Shown here: one piece after another, positions 35,818-47,860 of the stretch
Numbering within the stretch: the first letter of the stretch is position 1
Layout: each line of letters opens with the position of its first letter
Notes under the pieces: generated by a model
What the model was told of the DNA's origin: nothing
What the model saw: only the letters and a program-made list of their open reading frames with translations
The model's database searches: none
DNA from: Capsicum annuum
Lineage: Eukaryota > Streptophyta > Magnoliopsida > Solanales > Solanaceae
DNA length: 64,000 nucleotides
Reading direction: 5' to 3'
Assembly: GCF_002878395.1 (NCBI RefSeq)
Contig: NC_061115.1
Coordinates: forward strand, 93,249,374 to 93,313,373
Translations under genes and position numbers: made by a program

Positions 35818-36700
35818 AAACTAATCTTGTTGTTGTTTACTGATTTTATTTGAATAATATGGCTAGTACTTTTTTCAAGACTTGGCATGGCTACTGCTAT
35901 GGTTGTGTCTTTGTTGTTGTCCACTAATTTTATTTGAATGATATAATTGGTACTTTGTGTGAATTCTTGCCTTTATGAGCTACACTTCTTGTATGACATT
36001 GAAAAATGTAGGACAAGTTAGTATAGCTTCTTGGTTATGATGAGGATAGAATTAATTTCTAAGCAACTAATCTTGTTGTTGTTCACTGATTTTATTTGAT
36101 ACTTTTTCCTAGAATTGTCATGGCTACTACTATAGTTATTTCTAAGTTGCTGTCCACTGATTTTATTTGAATAATATAGTTGATACTTTTTGTTAGACTT
36201 ATCATGGCTACTTCTATGGCTGTGTTTTTATTATTGTCCACTGATTTTATTTAAAATATATGGCTGGTACTTTGTGTGAATTCTTGCCTTTATGGGCTGC
36301 ACTTTTTGTATAACATTGAAAAATGTAGGACAAGGTAGTGTAGCTTCTTGGTTGTGATGTGGATAACATTAATACCAGAGCAACTAATCTTGTTGTTGTC
36401 CACTGATTTTATTTAATACTTTTTGCTAGATTCATGGTTGCTGCTATAGTTGTGTCTAAGTTGCTGTCCACTTATTTTATTTGAATGATATGAATGGTAC
36501 TTTGTGTGAATGATATGGCTGGTACTTTGTGTGAATTCTTCGCTTTATGGGCTGAACTTCTTGTATGACATTGAAAAATATAGAACAAGTAAGTGTAGCT
36601 TCTTGGTTGTGATGAGGATAGCATTAATATCTGAGCAACTAATTTTGTTGTTATCGACTGATTTCATTTGAATGTGTGTAAGTGGATATTGATTGGTTGT
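35818..36700 (+). repeat. Imperfect tandem repeats in the long intron of the PttA-like gene
   Basis: The phrase gcaactaatYttgttgtt starts near 35820, 36061, 36379 and 36636, followed each time by a-c-t-g-attttattt and, in the longer units, by ggtactttgtgtgaattc, tgacattgaaaaatgtagg and tagcttcttggttRtgatg. Unit length ranges from about 240 to 320 bases because sub-blocks are duplicated or missing. Confidence 0.75.
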
Positions 36701-37099
36701 TGTTAAAATGGTCGATTTGGGGTTGCTGTAATTTGTGATTTGCTTTATAGGTTTTGTGACTTTCTGCGTTTCTTACATATTTCAAAGTTCATAACTCTGA
36801 GGGAAGGGGGATTAGCAATCTTGATATTTATTTCTATGTTCTTGAATTTGTGTTTGGTGATTGGTATATGATCATGTAGCTAAATGGTGTTTGGTTATAC
36901 TAAAAGAGATTCATTTTTTTGGGGGGAAATAGTATTGTGTTATTATAAGTTATTTTCCTATGATTCTCAGTACTTGACAGGGTCTGAATGAAGTTACTTT
37001 TTTGTTTTTTTATTTTTAGAATATCTATCATAGTATGTTGTTATTGTGTTTTGATTATCGTGCACTATTTAATCGTTGTTTGGGCAATTGCTATACCCT

Positions 37100-37385
37100 T
37101 TAGGCTACTGCTACCTATGTTTGGGATGCTATCTATGTTTGAATATGCTACTGCCATGCTACTACTGCTACTGCCTTGTTTGAATATAGGTTTCATTTTA
37201 GATGATTTATTAGAGTTTGAGAGTTGGTTAGTACGTATGCTACTGCTTCTGTTTATGTATTTCATGAGTTTGAGAGTCTGTTAGTAGTATGCTACTGCTG
37301 CTGCTATTTATGTGCTCCATAATATATGTTTCATTTTATGGCCTTGTTTATGATTAGTGTGCTACTGCTGCTGCTGCTAGCTATG
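37100..37385. repeat. Degenerate trinucleotide repeat (gctactgct / ctgctg)
   Basis: Several runs such as ctactgctactgcc and ctactgctgctgctgcta lie in the same intron. They give spurious Leu/Ser-rich frames on both strands. Confidence 0.75.
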
Positions 37386-38599
37386 TAAATGTTTGTCATT
37401 GTCTTTGAATTGATGCCATTGTCTCATAATCATAAGAGGTTTAAATATGATTATTTTTTGTGTTTTGGGATGTAATGATGTTTCAAGATAGATATTAAGT
37501 GGGTTATGGATTCCCAAGATAAAATGGAAACAAATGATGTTTCCAAAAAGCTATGCACGTTGAGTTTCCTGTAAGCAGCTGGGCTAGATTCTTTTTTTTT
37601 GTTTTGTTGGTATATATGTATCCTAGAAGTTTCTCTTTCAGTCTTCTCTTTGTTTTGCTGCTATGTCAAGAAGTTTGGTGACATTTTCTTGCATAGAATG
37701 GGGCAAATAAACATGGTGGTTGTTACATGAATGGGGCAAAGAAACTTGGTATGTATATATTCTTTTGGTTTGATGCCATGTACGTTTGTCTAATTCTAAA
37801 CCTGAAATTCTGTATAGGCTTTTAAAATAGGCAGAGATCCAACTCCAAGTGAGTTACATTTTCACATCCATACACATAATCATGATGGAAAATCTTTTGT
37901 TGGTGAGCGTTCCCAACTTCTACATTTAAGTCCATAATTTATATTTAATGATATGATACCCTTCTTTTATTTTTCTTTTGTTTTGACATGAACTTGAATC
38001 TATATTAATCAAAAACTCCACTTGTTACAGGAAAAACATGAAGAAATTGTATGGGAAAAATTATTAATGTGAATCTGAAATTGATCAATTGGAAACATAT
38101 TATGAAGCTGTGGGAGGAGCAAAGAAGAAAAGATTATTTGGTCTTGGGTCTGAAGCTGGCAGTTACTATGGGAAAAAACTTTGTGCCTGTGATGCCTCCT
38201 CATTATCAGTAACACCTTCGGTTTCTTTACCGACAATAAATTTTGAGGAGTTTGTTAAGCAATTTATTTCGGCACTTACTACTCATTCTCTTCCAGTAGT
38301 TATTGAGCATGTTGGTGTTATTAGGGTAAAAGAAGGGGCCGTACTCGATCCTCCTCCTACTAATGATGATGACGACGTTGATTCCTAGCTTCATAGTAGT
38401 TGTAGTCCTTGATCGTTGCATTAATTTTGATAGACTATTTTGTGTGGAAGTACAAAACATTTATGTACGTAGTAACAAATACTAATTTTGATAGATGTTG
38501 GTTTGACAAAATATTTGAAATTATGGATTTTTGGACACAATTATTGTGCATTTTGCTATCTATATGAATGTTGGTTATTTTAATTATTCTATAATTTCA

Positions 38600-38985
38600 A
38601 TTATACTACAAAATTATTAGCGATAAAATTTTGTGATTAATATTTGTCATTGCTACTAAAAAATTTTAGGGATGGAATAACTTAGTTGCTAAAGACAGCT
38701 GGATTATGATAAATAATTAGTGACTATCTTTTGTCGTTGCTACTGAAAAACTTTAGCGATGGATAAATTTGGTCGCTACTCAGTTGACTAAACCATGTTG
38801 CGACAGATCAGCGATAAAATATTCAGTCGTAATTTAACCACGATGAAAATGGATTTTTGGAATAGCAATGCTATAGCAACGGACTAATCCGTCGGTAACA
38901 ACAACAGCCAAAATTATTTGTCGCTAAGGGGTCACAAATTTTGCGATAAAAATTAATATTTTGTTGCTATGAGGCTAGTAATGAG
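38600..38985 (+). repeat. CACTA 3' subterminal repeats and probable terminus
   Basis: Direct and inverted copies of a short word occur: ttagcgataaaattttgtg, tttgtcattgctact, aaaaattttagggatgg, tttgtcgttgctactg, tttagcgatgg, ggtcgctact, tttgtcgctaag and tttgttgctat. Such subterminal arrays bind the accessory transposon protein in this superfamily. The end near gaggctagtaatg is a poor match to the expected tagtg, so the exact terminus is uncertain. Confidence 0.65.
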
Positions 38986-39375
38986 CAAGAGGATGTTGGA
39001 TTTGGGAACTTGGAGTTGGTTGGATTCTTTATGTCTTGGATTAACTTTATATTGGTTGAGTTTCCATGTGCTTATGTGCATTTTCCCATGATATTAGTGT
39101 ATTTTGTTTGGGTTTGTATGCATCAATCCTTCTTGATTTAGTTGGTGGATAGTTCATTGTTGAGGTTGAGTCTTCGGTTAATTGAGAAGTGAAGTAAAAA
39201 AAACTGTGAAAAAGGGATACCTTTGGTGCAATCCCCTAAAAGCATTGTTTCTTCATAAACATTATCTTGGGAGTCTTGGTCCAATTAGGTGGGCCCAGTT
39301 TCTCATCCATTTTAACTTTTGGGCTCTTCCTATCCATTAAATTTTGTAGACAAATGTCTTTTTAGTAGTGGATAT
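38986..39375 (+). other. Non-coding stretch before the G6 LTR
   Basis: No supported ORF. By position it may be the 3' untranslated end of the G6 element (the purine-rich tagtagtggatat lies just before TGTAATGACC), but no coding domain remains to prove this. Confidence 0.35.
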
Positions 39376-41838
39376 TGTAATGACCCTCTATGTCATTTTT
39401 TCAATTATTAAGCGTTTTCAACGTTTTGAGCGTTCCCATAGTGGCACACGTCAATATAACATTCTAAAATGATCAATTTGGTTATAGTATATTTTTTTAA
39501 TTTTTGGCTCATTTTATTATTCTGGAGCTTTAGCTGTTAAGGAATTGGTCTTGGACAAAAACTCCAAGTAAATAGTCTCATATGAGAAATCCTACAAATT
39601 GTGAGCTCTGAAACATTGATTTTAGGATAGAGGGACCTTTGGTTCAGGTCCCAAGGCTTCTAGACTCATTTTGTGATACTAAGTAGAATTTGGTTAGAAG
39701 GGTACTATAGGTGCGAGACACATATTTCATTAAAATGACCTCAAATAGAGATTTTCATGGTTTCATGGAGTACGAAAATTTGAATTTAGTATGGCAGCAT
39801 AGTTTGTTTTCATGTATAGGGTTCTAAAAAAACCTAAGCACCCAAATCAAAGTCAATTCAGACTTTGCAAATTGTTGATATGTAAAAGCTAGTGAAAGGG
39901 TAATTTATTCTTCCTATTCGCGAAGGGCAAGCCACATTCACGAAGGGTCAATAGCTTGACTATTGAGTTCATAGGTCTACTCTCACATTTGCGATGGAAT
40001 ATTGACCTGGCCCATCTTTTCTTTCTTTTCGTGTTCATAATAGCCAAGCTCATATGACATTCTTTTTGGGATATATTCCCCGCATTTGCAAAGGGAAATT
40101 CTTGTGACTTTTATGTTTGCATCCCTTCAGTCCCGTGTTCATGAAGGGCATTGCCCTTGTAGTATATTTACTTTTTCCCTAATTTTATCATTATTTCTCT
40201 CCCTTTATTCTTATTTTATCCTAAGAAGCTCAAAAAACTCATGGGAAATCATCTATCGGAGTTGAGGATGAGTAGAGCATGTTGTGATGATCATTCTCTA
40301 CTATGTTCTTTGGAAGTTTTCACCCTAAATTATCCTTAAACTCTAGATTTTCTCTTTTATTGTCCTTAACCTTTGCGGATGATTTAAGCCCTAATTGAGA
40401 CACCTTTCATGATCATATTTTGCATAAAAGGCTCCACATGTCCATTATTTACCCAATATTGGGCCCAGTGTTTTATATAGAAATATGAGTTTTGTTTTAT
40501 ATAGAAATATGAGTTTTACTTATCTCCTATTAAAACATAGATGATTATTTTGGTAGTGCAACGTCAATTCACGATAACAGAGCAAGGATAAGAAATTTAT
40601 ACATAATCAAGAGTGCAATTCAACATTGAGGTAGGCGTTGGACTACTTAACTCTATAAGATTGTGTATAGTGTAGATTGCATGCTAGGTAGGGAATATAG
40701 GATGGGATTATGAGTTGTATATCATGACTTAGCCAATTTAACAAAGTTGGGAAAGAAATTTTACCCAAACCTTAGCTTATGATACTTGTTATGTTCTTAA
40801 AATCCAATTACCCTTGATTTTGGACGTGATTAGCCATACGTGATTAACCATAGATTGATACTAATGATCCTTTAGTATAAGAATTACCATTTGACTTCGT
40901 ATTTGGGGTGATATTTCTCAATAAGACCCCTATAGTAGCATTATTCCCATATTTACCTTAGTCTTTTGGTTACTGTTTTAATATTATATTAAAGAGTGTA
41001 TTATGGGCTAGAGGTTGCAATATCGATACCAGTTGAGCACCAATTTCGTATCTACTATTGTGATGATATGGTTGTAGTTTATGGACGTTTATGATTGTAT
41101 TTCATTAAAATTTGTGATGGCATACATACTTTAGGTGCATTATCATTTATTTTGTGGTATGATTCCAACCAAATCCTTAATTTTACTATTCTTTTTTGAA
41201 AAGAGATTTATTTATACTTATTACTTTTAAAATGGATTCTTTTACGATTAGAATCATACCATATTATTTAATGATTTATGGGTTTGGGTAACTAAATGTA
41301 CTAATCCAGGATAATTCTGGTCCATTATTAATCCACTATTTTGTCGCTACTATTTACTTTGATCGAGATAGATTTTTATCCATTCGACGTTGTAATGCCA
41401 ATTTAATCCAAAACTTACTCTCGGGCATTAGATTTGTAGACTTACACTCTTTTAGTCTTGGTTTGAGTTTGGGAACACATTATATATATATATATATATA
41501 TAGTCCTGCATATATGATAATGTATGCAGAAGATTGATGAGGATGGTTATTGAAAGTCCTACTTAAGGACCAAATAGTGTATACCTATATCCTGAGTCCT
41601 CTATGAGCCCATTCGTTTGTGAACCATAGTTCCAAACATAGATGGACACTATAAATCCTGCCTTTGTAATCTATTGACATGGAGGATGTGTATACACTTG
41701 ATATATTTGACCCTCAGATTGGACATGGTTTACTATTGGTTTATGTTGCACTCATTCATATGCTTTTCCTATTAATAGTATAATAGTTCGATATATGTCA
41801 GCCTTATGGTTTTTGGATAAGTATACGCTACTATATAT
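39376..41838 (+). repeat. G6 LTR, first part
   Basis: It starts TGTAATGACCCTCTATGTC, a start shared in style with other gypsy LTRs of the window. Positions 39905-40150 carry four variants of ttcgcgaagggc. The LTR is interrupted at 41838 by C1 and resumes at 49329. Confidence 0.55.
41480..41503. repeat. (TA)n microsatellite
   Basis: Uninterrupted tatatata run of about 22 bases within the G6 LTR. Confidence 0.9.
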
Positions 41839-42587
41839 TGTTTTGATTATGACAAACTTACAACAAGGAACCAGGTTCTTGGGTCATCAAGGATAAATAC
41901 AGCTGCCACAAGGTCTGCGCAGTTTTGTCTTCTAGTGTAACAAACTACGCAGGTAAGCTTGTACCTTTCAGGACACTTGTCCAAATTAGATTTCTAACTA
42001 ATCATTATTCCACTATAAAGGGAAATTAATGGTTCTCAAATTTGTGAGTTTTCACAATCTAGATTATCAAAAACAGTGAAAGAGGCGAAAACTCAATCCA
42101 GCTCATTGCTCCAGTATTGCTGAAGTTCTAGATTTCTTTATACGCTAAAACAGTGAGTATTGTTAAGTTAATTCTTTATTTTTAAATGTATTACTAATGC
42201 TATAAGAGTAATTTTTTCTTTCTTTCTTGAGAGTGCTTAGGTAGAGTTACCTATGGTCAATATTGGTTAGAGTTAATAAATATTAGAGAGAGTACTTGGA
42301 AGAGTTGTCAAGATAGGCTTGTAGTGAGGTAATAGAAACAGGTCAAACCTAGAGTTAGGTTCATTGAATTTTGTAATCAAGAGTTTTATTATAGTGGATT
42401 GTGGGTTCTTTTGAGGAAAATTGTATTTTTTCCTACCTTGAGCAAGAAGGTTTCCACGTTAAATTTGTGTGTCTTTACTTTCCTGCAAAGTCCTTACCTT
42501 TCTAGTGCTTTTTTGTTTGGTTGCCTGTGAATGACTCTAAGGGAACAGGTCCCTCACTATATGGTGCAACCTCTTTGAGTTTCATCA
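41839..42587 (+). repeat. C1 5' LTR
   Basis: 749 bases, TG to CA (gagtttcatca), aligning with 48566-49328. Shared phrases include ggtaagcttgtacctttYa, cattattccactataaa and ctagagttaggttcattga. The cactataaaRggaaa near 42011-42024 could be the TATA region. Confidence 0.85.
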
Positions 42588-42589
42588 AT

Positions 42590-42603
42590 TGGTATCAGAG
42601 CCA
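42590..42603 (+). promoter_or_regulatory. Primer-binding site, initiator tRNA-Met (C1)
   Basis: TGGTATCAGAGCCA, an exact match to the common plant site, two bases after the LTR end. Confidence 0.9.
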
Positions 42604-42644
42604 AAACACTCTAAAATATTAACACCTAGAGTGAATCGGTTATC

Positions 42645-44395
42645 ATGGTTGCTTCACCTAATCTAGAAGAAGGGTAATCTAATAGTAGACCATCTAGATT
42701 CAATAGGCAGTTCTATGGGTGGTGGAAAATAGGGATGTATGACTTTATTATGGTTGCAGATAGTGAGCTAATAGATGTAATACATGATGGTCATCATGTA
42801 CTAGTTAAAGAAGCCAAAGAAAGAGAAATAACTAGGATGGTTGTTAAAAGTAGAAGAGAGTATAGTGATGAAGACATGAAGAAAATTTACAAGAATTATA
42901 AGGCCAAGAAATTTCTAGTTTATGGCATAGGACCTGTTAAATGCAACAGGGTTTCTGTATTTAAAAATGATAAAGAAATATGGGATTGCATGAAAACAAC
43001 TCTTGAAGAGACCACTGATGTGAAGGATTCAAAATTTGACATGCTATCTGCACAGTATGAAACCTTCACCAAGGAAGAAGGGTAAACTATCCAAGAGATG
43101 CATAAAAGATTCACTTCAATCACAAATGAGTTGAACTATTTATGACAAGTGATTCCAATATACAAACTAGTGAGAAAAATTTTGGGGATTCTACCTAAAT
43201 CGTGGGAAAGCAAAGTAGATGCTATCACTGAGGCAATGACCCTGAAAATTCTCACTATAGATGAGCTTATTGGCAATCTAAAGACACATGAATGGAAGAA
43301 TCAATAAGGACAAGAGAAAAGGAAGTACGAAAAGAGAATCTTTGGAATTGAATGCTTTGAATTCATATTAAAGTAAAAAATACACTAATCTTGCCTATTT
43401 GGAAAAAAAATTATTAGAGAGATAAAGAAAAGTTGTTAGCTTCAGAGAAGAAGAAGCAGCAGCAAAAATGGAGTCTCTGGGGAAGTTTTTCACAAGTGTG
43501 GATGTCCTGAGTATTTCATTAAGGACTTTCTAATGAATAAAGTGGATTACCTAAAATATCTCAAGTCTGGAGGTGATAAAGGAAAGAACAGGGACTAGGT
43601 CCCTATAAAGTCAAGAAGAAAGGTTGTTGCTGATTTTGCTGTTTTACGGGTATTTGCTGCTGGGGGAATTCCTCTAGCTAATCTGGGAAATGTTACCTCT
43701 GATTCCTTGTTTGATCTTATGCAAAACACTGAAGAAGAAGAAGAAAATGAGGTAAAACTTTTTGACATTAAAGAAAACTTGGAAAACTACTGTGCTAGAA
43801 AGATAAAAAAGCTTGCAGATGTGTTGATTGATTATATGCGTGAAATGACTGCTAAAAAAATTGCTCTATAAAAAAAGGTAGAAATTCAAGAACTTGAATT
43901 AATTTCTTCGACTCTAAAAATATATGAAACTAAGGAACATGTTGCTAAGTTTACATCTGAGAATCTAAGTTTGATGAGTCAACTAGATAAAGTAGATGCT
44001 TAAAATCAGAATGGGAAGAAAGAAGCATTAAAGTTACAAATTGAACTTTAACAAAAATTGAAGGATTACCAAAATAACCTTATGACTACACTTCAGAAGA
44101 ATGAAGAGTAAGAAAGGGACCTGGTCCGCCTGAGCGAAGAACTTAAGAGATCCATACAATGGACAAAATCTTCATAGCTCTTTTCTAACATAACAAGTCA
44201 CAGAGTTAACAATGTTGTGGGCCTTGGGTATCAATACAAAACTCAATCTTCTTAGCCTCAAGGCAAGGTTTCTCAAGCTTTCAGAAACAAAGTCTATATA
44301 CCTCCGCACACTCATTGTGGAAAAGATGGTCACAAGAAAGAAAACTGTCAAAGCTAGATGAGTGCTAGAATGAATAGTGTTAAACACATTTAATA
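42645..44395 (+). pseudogene. SIRE-like copia gag, decayed (C1)
   Basis: From the ATG at 42645 the frame reads MVASPNLEEG, a stop, then PSRFNRQFYGWWKIGMYDFI, and the UBN2-type capsid text KEIWDCMKTTLEETTDVKDS, MLSAQYETFTKEEG, then after a stop TIQEMHKRFTSITNELNYL and TIDELIGNLKTHEW. A first zinc knuckle near 43480-43530 is degraded (FHKCGCPEYFIKDF); a long coiled-coil-like region follows (about 43740-44150); a second knuckle near 44310-44350 reads HTHCGKDGHKKENC with the first cysteine replaced. The arrangement of two knuckles around a coiled coil fits SIRE-type gag. Several stops are present. Confidence 0.75.
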
Positions 44396-44399
44396 AAAG

Positions 44400-45690
44400 A
44401 ATAACTACTCTAAAGGTTTCAGTTTCTTAAAAAAATATAAAAAAACATTCATTACCAATATGGAAAAAGAAAGATTTGATCACATCCTTGTCGTTATACT
44501 AGTAACTCAAACTCAAGTGAGTTCCCAAATCGAACAAATGATTGTATTTGAAGTTATGAGAAGGGGACTAAAGTTAGAACTATCTTCTTGATATGTAATT
44601 TTTCAAAGCTATGACGAGAAGGTCTGATTATATTCTCTCTCTCAAGACACTCCAAAGTGGAGGTGTCTTATGTGGAAAAGGTAAAAAGGATCAAGAAAAA
44701 TTATATGTGCAGGATACACCTAAACAAGAAAGATGTTGATTTAGATGATGGTCATAGACAAGTTTGATCTAGAGAGGAATTATGATAGTGTTCATAATCT
44801 GAGATCTCATTCTCAAATATCAGCTCAAGTAGAAGAACCTCAAGAAATGTCTAGTAAAAATTTTATAGAGACCTAGTCCCAGGTGAATTAATCTCAGAAG
44901 GTCTAACTAGATGCACATATATTCTCATATACCTTCACATCCTAACGTGATATTTGTAAATAGGAGTGAAAATAAGATCCTAAGTCATAAATCCCAAGGT
45001 TTACTCAACATTCCTATCACAAAGGTGAGCTTAAAAAGGTGGAAAAGAATCTGAAGGATGCTGGATGGTTCAAAGTAATGCAGAAGGAACCTTATAAATT
45101 TAAAGGATACTAGGTTTGGTACTTGGTCCTCAGACCTTTTTTAGAAAAAATTATGGTATGAAGTGGTGTATTGAAACTATCAAGCTGAAGATGGGATTGA
45201 TAAAATTGACCTGACCTACTAAATGGATCAGTCTCTCTTCCTAAAATTAGCTATGATAAGAATACAAGTATACTTTGTAAAGTAAGTACTTAATGGTCTA
45301 ACCCAGTACTATACCCTAGCAGGTATACACCCATGGGAAAAACATGTGATAAAAATAGTTGAGGAAAACACAAATGGAAAATTCACTCAATAAAGAGAGG
45401 GAGCTAGTCCCATCTCTCAGTTTACTACCATTTACTGTGTCTTAAAAATAATAAGACTCCTTTCTAAAAACCCACATTTCTTTTCTCACCTGAATAAAAG
45501 TTGTCAATACACAACAAAAGTGAAGAGTTGCACCTATTTAAAGTCTGATGTGTCTATTGAAAAAAGTCTTTTTAATGTAAAATGGTATTTTTCCTTAATT
45601 ACAAATCAAATACTTTTAATATCGTTATAAATCAAATTAAATCATATTATCTTCATCAATCTACTTCTTCTCTAAACTATGCAGGTCCTC
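44400..45690 (+). pseudogene. Deleted pol region with a short RT remnant (C1)
   Basis: Between gag and the second ORF only about 1.3 kb remains. At 45021-45140 one frame reads VSLKKVEKNLKDAGWFKVMQ followed by KEPYKFKGY and VWYLVLRP, which matches the start of copia RT (KDADW..AMQEEL..FE....W.LV.RP). No protease, integrase DDE core or RNase H could be read. The rest holds no recognisable domain. Confidence 0.55.
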
Positions 45691-47860
45691 TGTCTTAAAT
45701 ATTTCAAAATAGCAGAAATCCATCTTCTTCAACCCCCATTAAAGAGCCAGAAGTTGTTAAAGTCACTGAAAATCAGTTCTAACAACCTAAAAATGAAACC
45801 TCTATTTCCTTAGCACCCAGTACCATAGAAGAAACAACCTCAATTCTTCAATATGAACCTGCATTAAATCTCCACATTGAATCTTTCTCAGAAAATCCAA
45901 AATCCCTAACTGAGTCTATTTCTTCCTCCACTATTATATTTGCTACTAAGTTATCCATGGTAGTGGATTTAAATCAAGGATTTGGTTCGCTAATTAAACA
46001 AGAAATTCCACAATTTGAAGCACCTTCTTCCTTAATAGACCAAAAATTGCCTGAAGATTATCAAATCCTTATTTCTTCCATAGAACAAAAAATGTTTAAA
46101 GTAAAAAAAACCCTAAAAGTACTTGGTTCTGCTACACCCTTAGAGTCAAACCTATTTTTTCCCAAATACATGATAATGAAATAACTATAAAATGGTTAGA
46201 TCTCTGTAACTATGAAAATTGAGTAGCTAAAAATATACTTCTACATGCATTTGATCCCAAGGAAAACATTATTAGTTAAAACGAGCTAACTGGAGGTAAA
46301 AGATATGAAGAGACAAATAATAATGAATCTATCGTACCTCTAAATAAGGTGGATAAAGATAAAACACCTATGAGATAGTCTACAAAGAAACAAAGGGAAA
46401 ATAATGGCAAGGAAAAGGTTATTAATGCTGATGTAAAGGGTTTTAGATCCTATTCCACTAGGAGATAAAAAAAAGTACTAGAAGATGCAATGAAGACTAG
46501 AAAGTATTCAACCACTAGGAGAAGAAGGATTAAGAATGTTGTTGTAGTGGTAAGAAAGGATAATGTTGGAGTGTAAGATATTTGTGAAGTTGAGGACATT
46601 AACTCAAAGGTTTTTGCTACAACTGAGAAAAAAAGACAAGAAGTTCATGTTGCTTACAGGACCAGGTCTTCCAGTCCAAAGTCTGGTAGCCAAGCTACAA
46701 GCAAAAAGAAACACATTGGTTTCAAAAGGAGGAAAGTCTCTATAGGACCTAATCCTAATAAGAGAAAATATTTCAAAAAAAAAGAGTTAAGTAGTGAGAT
46801 CAAAAGACGAAAAAGATAAAGAAAAGAAAGATGAATCAAGTGAAGAAAGAATTGTTGTTTTAAAAACTCAAAAGGTATTCACGGGTAGAATGTTTGATCC
46901 CAGGATTTATGATAAACCTAAAATGATAGATCTAGTTGAGTATGTTAGGCGCCAGGGATGGTTACACATCCTAAAGGAAATAGCTCCTATGTTTTTTGAA
47001 GAGAAAGTAAGAGAAATCTACTATTCAATGGATTTCTCAAAAGATGTGTTATGCTTGACACCTCAGGTGCAAGGAAAAGATATAAATCTGGATGAGGAGG
47101 CAGCAGGAAGGATTTTGGATATGCCTATGATGGGTATGAGGAATGTTATGAAACAATAGTCCTCAACTAAGTTCATGATTGACGCATCTAATGTAGGATG
47201 TACATCAATAAATTATGTGGGAGAGAAATTTCTCACATGAGAGTTCCAATTACTGTATGAATTTATGAACAATTTCCATTTACCGAGATTTAAGAAAAAG
47301 TCTATTGCCTATAGTGGTTAACTATTTTTGATAGAATGTATGAGTAAGTTTGAGTTGATAAGTCTGCCTGCTCTTATGATTGAGGACATAATGAAGTTAC
47401 AGTAAAAAGGATGGAAGACATGGGATGCTATATGGATACTTGTTGAATAAGTTATTTGATTACTTTGGATGATTAGGACAATGATAACTCTAGGAAAAGT
47501 CAAACAAAAGTTCAGTCTGATAACATTGGTTGAGAATTCATACATTGAAGGGAAATTAGAAACTATGTCCCAAGTGTCAGAACTGTTGGCTGCTCATGAA
47601 TTAGAATAGAGAAATAGAGGAGATGAATATCATTTTATCTACATAGGATACTGATATTGTTCATCTAAAGATACAGAACCAAAAGTTGTACTCTGAGGGA
47701 CCTGGTTCCACTGAAGAACTTGCAACAGAAAATACAAAGCTCCAGGGCAAGGTTGTAGAACTTACTAGTGAGGTACAAGGGTTGAATGCTTAAGTGATGA
47801 TCCTCGCTAAAAATTTGTTGTATACTTAAGGTACTAAGGCTACATGAATGGAATTATTGC
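45690..47860 (+). pseudogene. Second ORF of C1 with PF20167-like domain, function unknown
   Basis: The N-terminal part (45740-46190) is a Ser/Thr/Pro-rich frame (SLAPSTIEETTSILQYEPAL, ISSSTIIFATKLSMVVDLN); a lysine-rich linker follows (46370-46840). The conserved part begins at 46854: VLKTQKVFTGRMFDPRIYDK, VEYVRRQGWLHILK, VREIYYSMDFSKD, GKDINLDEEAAGRILDMP, then after a stop at 47157, FLIECMSKFELISLPALMIE near 47328-47390 and ITLGKVKQKFSLITLVENSY near 47484-47543. This is the putative plant transposon protein type known from Solanaceae retroelements; a coiled-coil tail (47690-47800) is usual. It occupies the place of the env-like ORF in SIRE elements. Stops and frameshifts are present. Confidence 0.65.

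Larger units (their letters stand above)
34790..38388 (+). pseudogene. PttA/En-Spm type second gene of the CACTA element (transposase_24-like), multi-exon
   Basis: Exons recognised: a serine/threonine/proline-rich start (about 34790-35130); 35283-35408 (LEPSSKCSRSITLPFKSEVD, GINLKSVSKEV, DGYFGEFK); 35491-35778 (NFYWDTSVSEEAVKQQWLKK, DHMWEKWMELW, KSEINSKNHYGG, EHRKKL) with donor gtaagt at 35779; 37818-37905 (AFKIGRDPTPSELHFHIHTH, DGKSFVGERSQ); and about 38031-38388 (EIDQLETYYEAVGGAKKKRL, FGLGSEAGSYYGKKL, acidic end DDDDVDS). It is likely the accessory DNA-binding protein of the transposon. Two stops in the third exon and a frameshift in the last indicate decay, but splice sites look good. Confidence 0.75.
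19873..38985 (+). mobile_element. CACTA (En/Spm) DNA transposon with nested gypsy element
   Basis: A TNP2-type transposase gene (20846-23138 and 33193-34524) is followed by a second gene of the PttA/En-Spm type (about 34790-38388) and by a 3' subterminal region of repeated tttgtcgcta-like words (38600-38985), the layout of plant CACTA transposons. The G5 retrotransposon at 23211-33171 splits the transposase. The 3' terminus near 38985 is approximate and a matching CACTA 5' terminus was not found, so the 5' end may be truncated. Without G5 the element would be about 9 kb. Confidence 0.75.

Noticed and set aside
36988..37284. Leucine-rich membrane-like frame
   Set aside because: Produced by the CTG/CTA trinucleotide repeats within an intron; the opposite strand is also open.
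42590..42603. tRNA-like sequences (tggtatcagagcc and similar)
   Set aside because: These are primer-binding sites next to LTR ends, complementary to tRNA 3' ends; no cloverleaf is present.
46794..47159. The PF20167-like frame as a single-copy host gene
   Set aside because: It lies between the LTRs of C1, and related proteins known to me are repetitive in Solanaceae.
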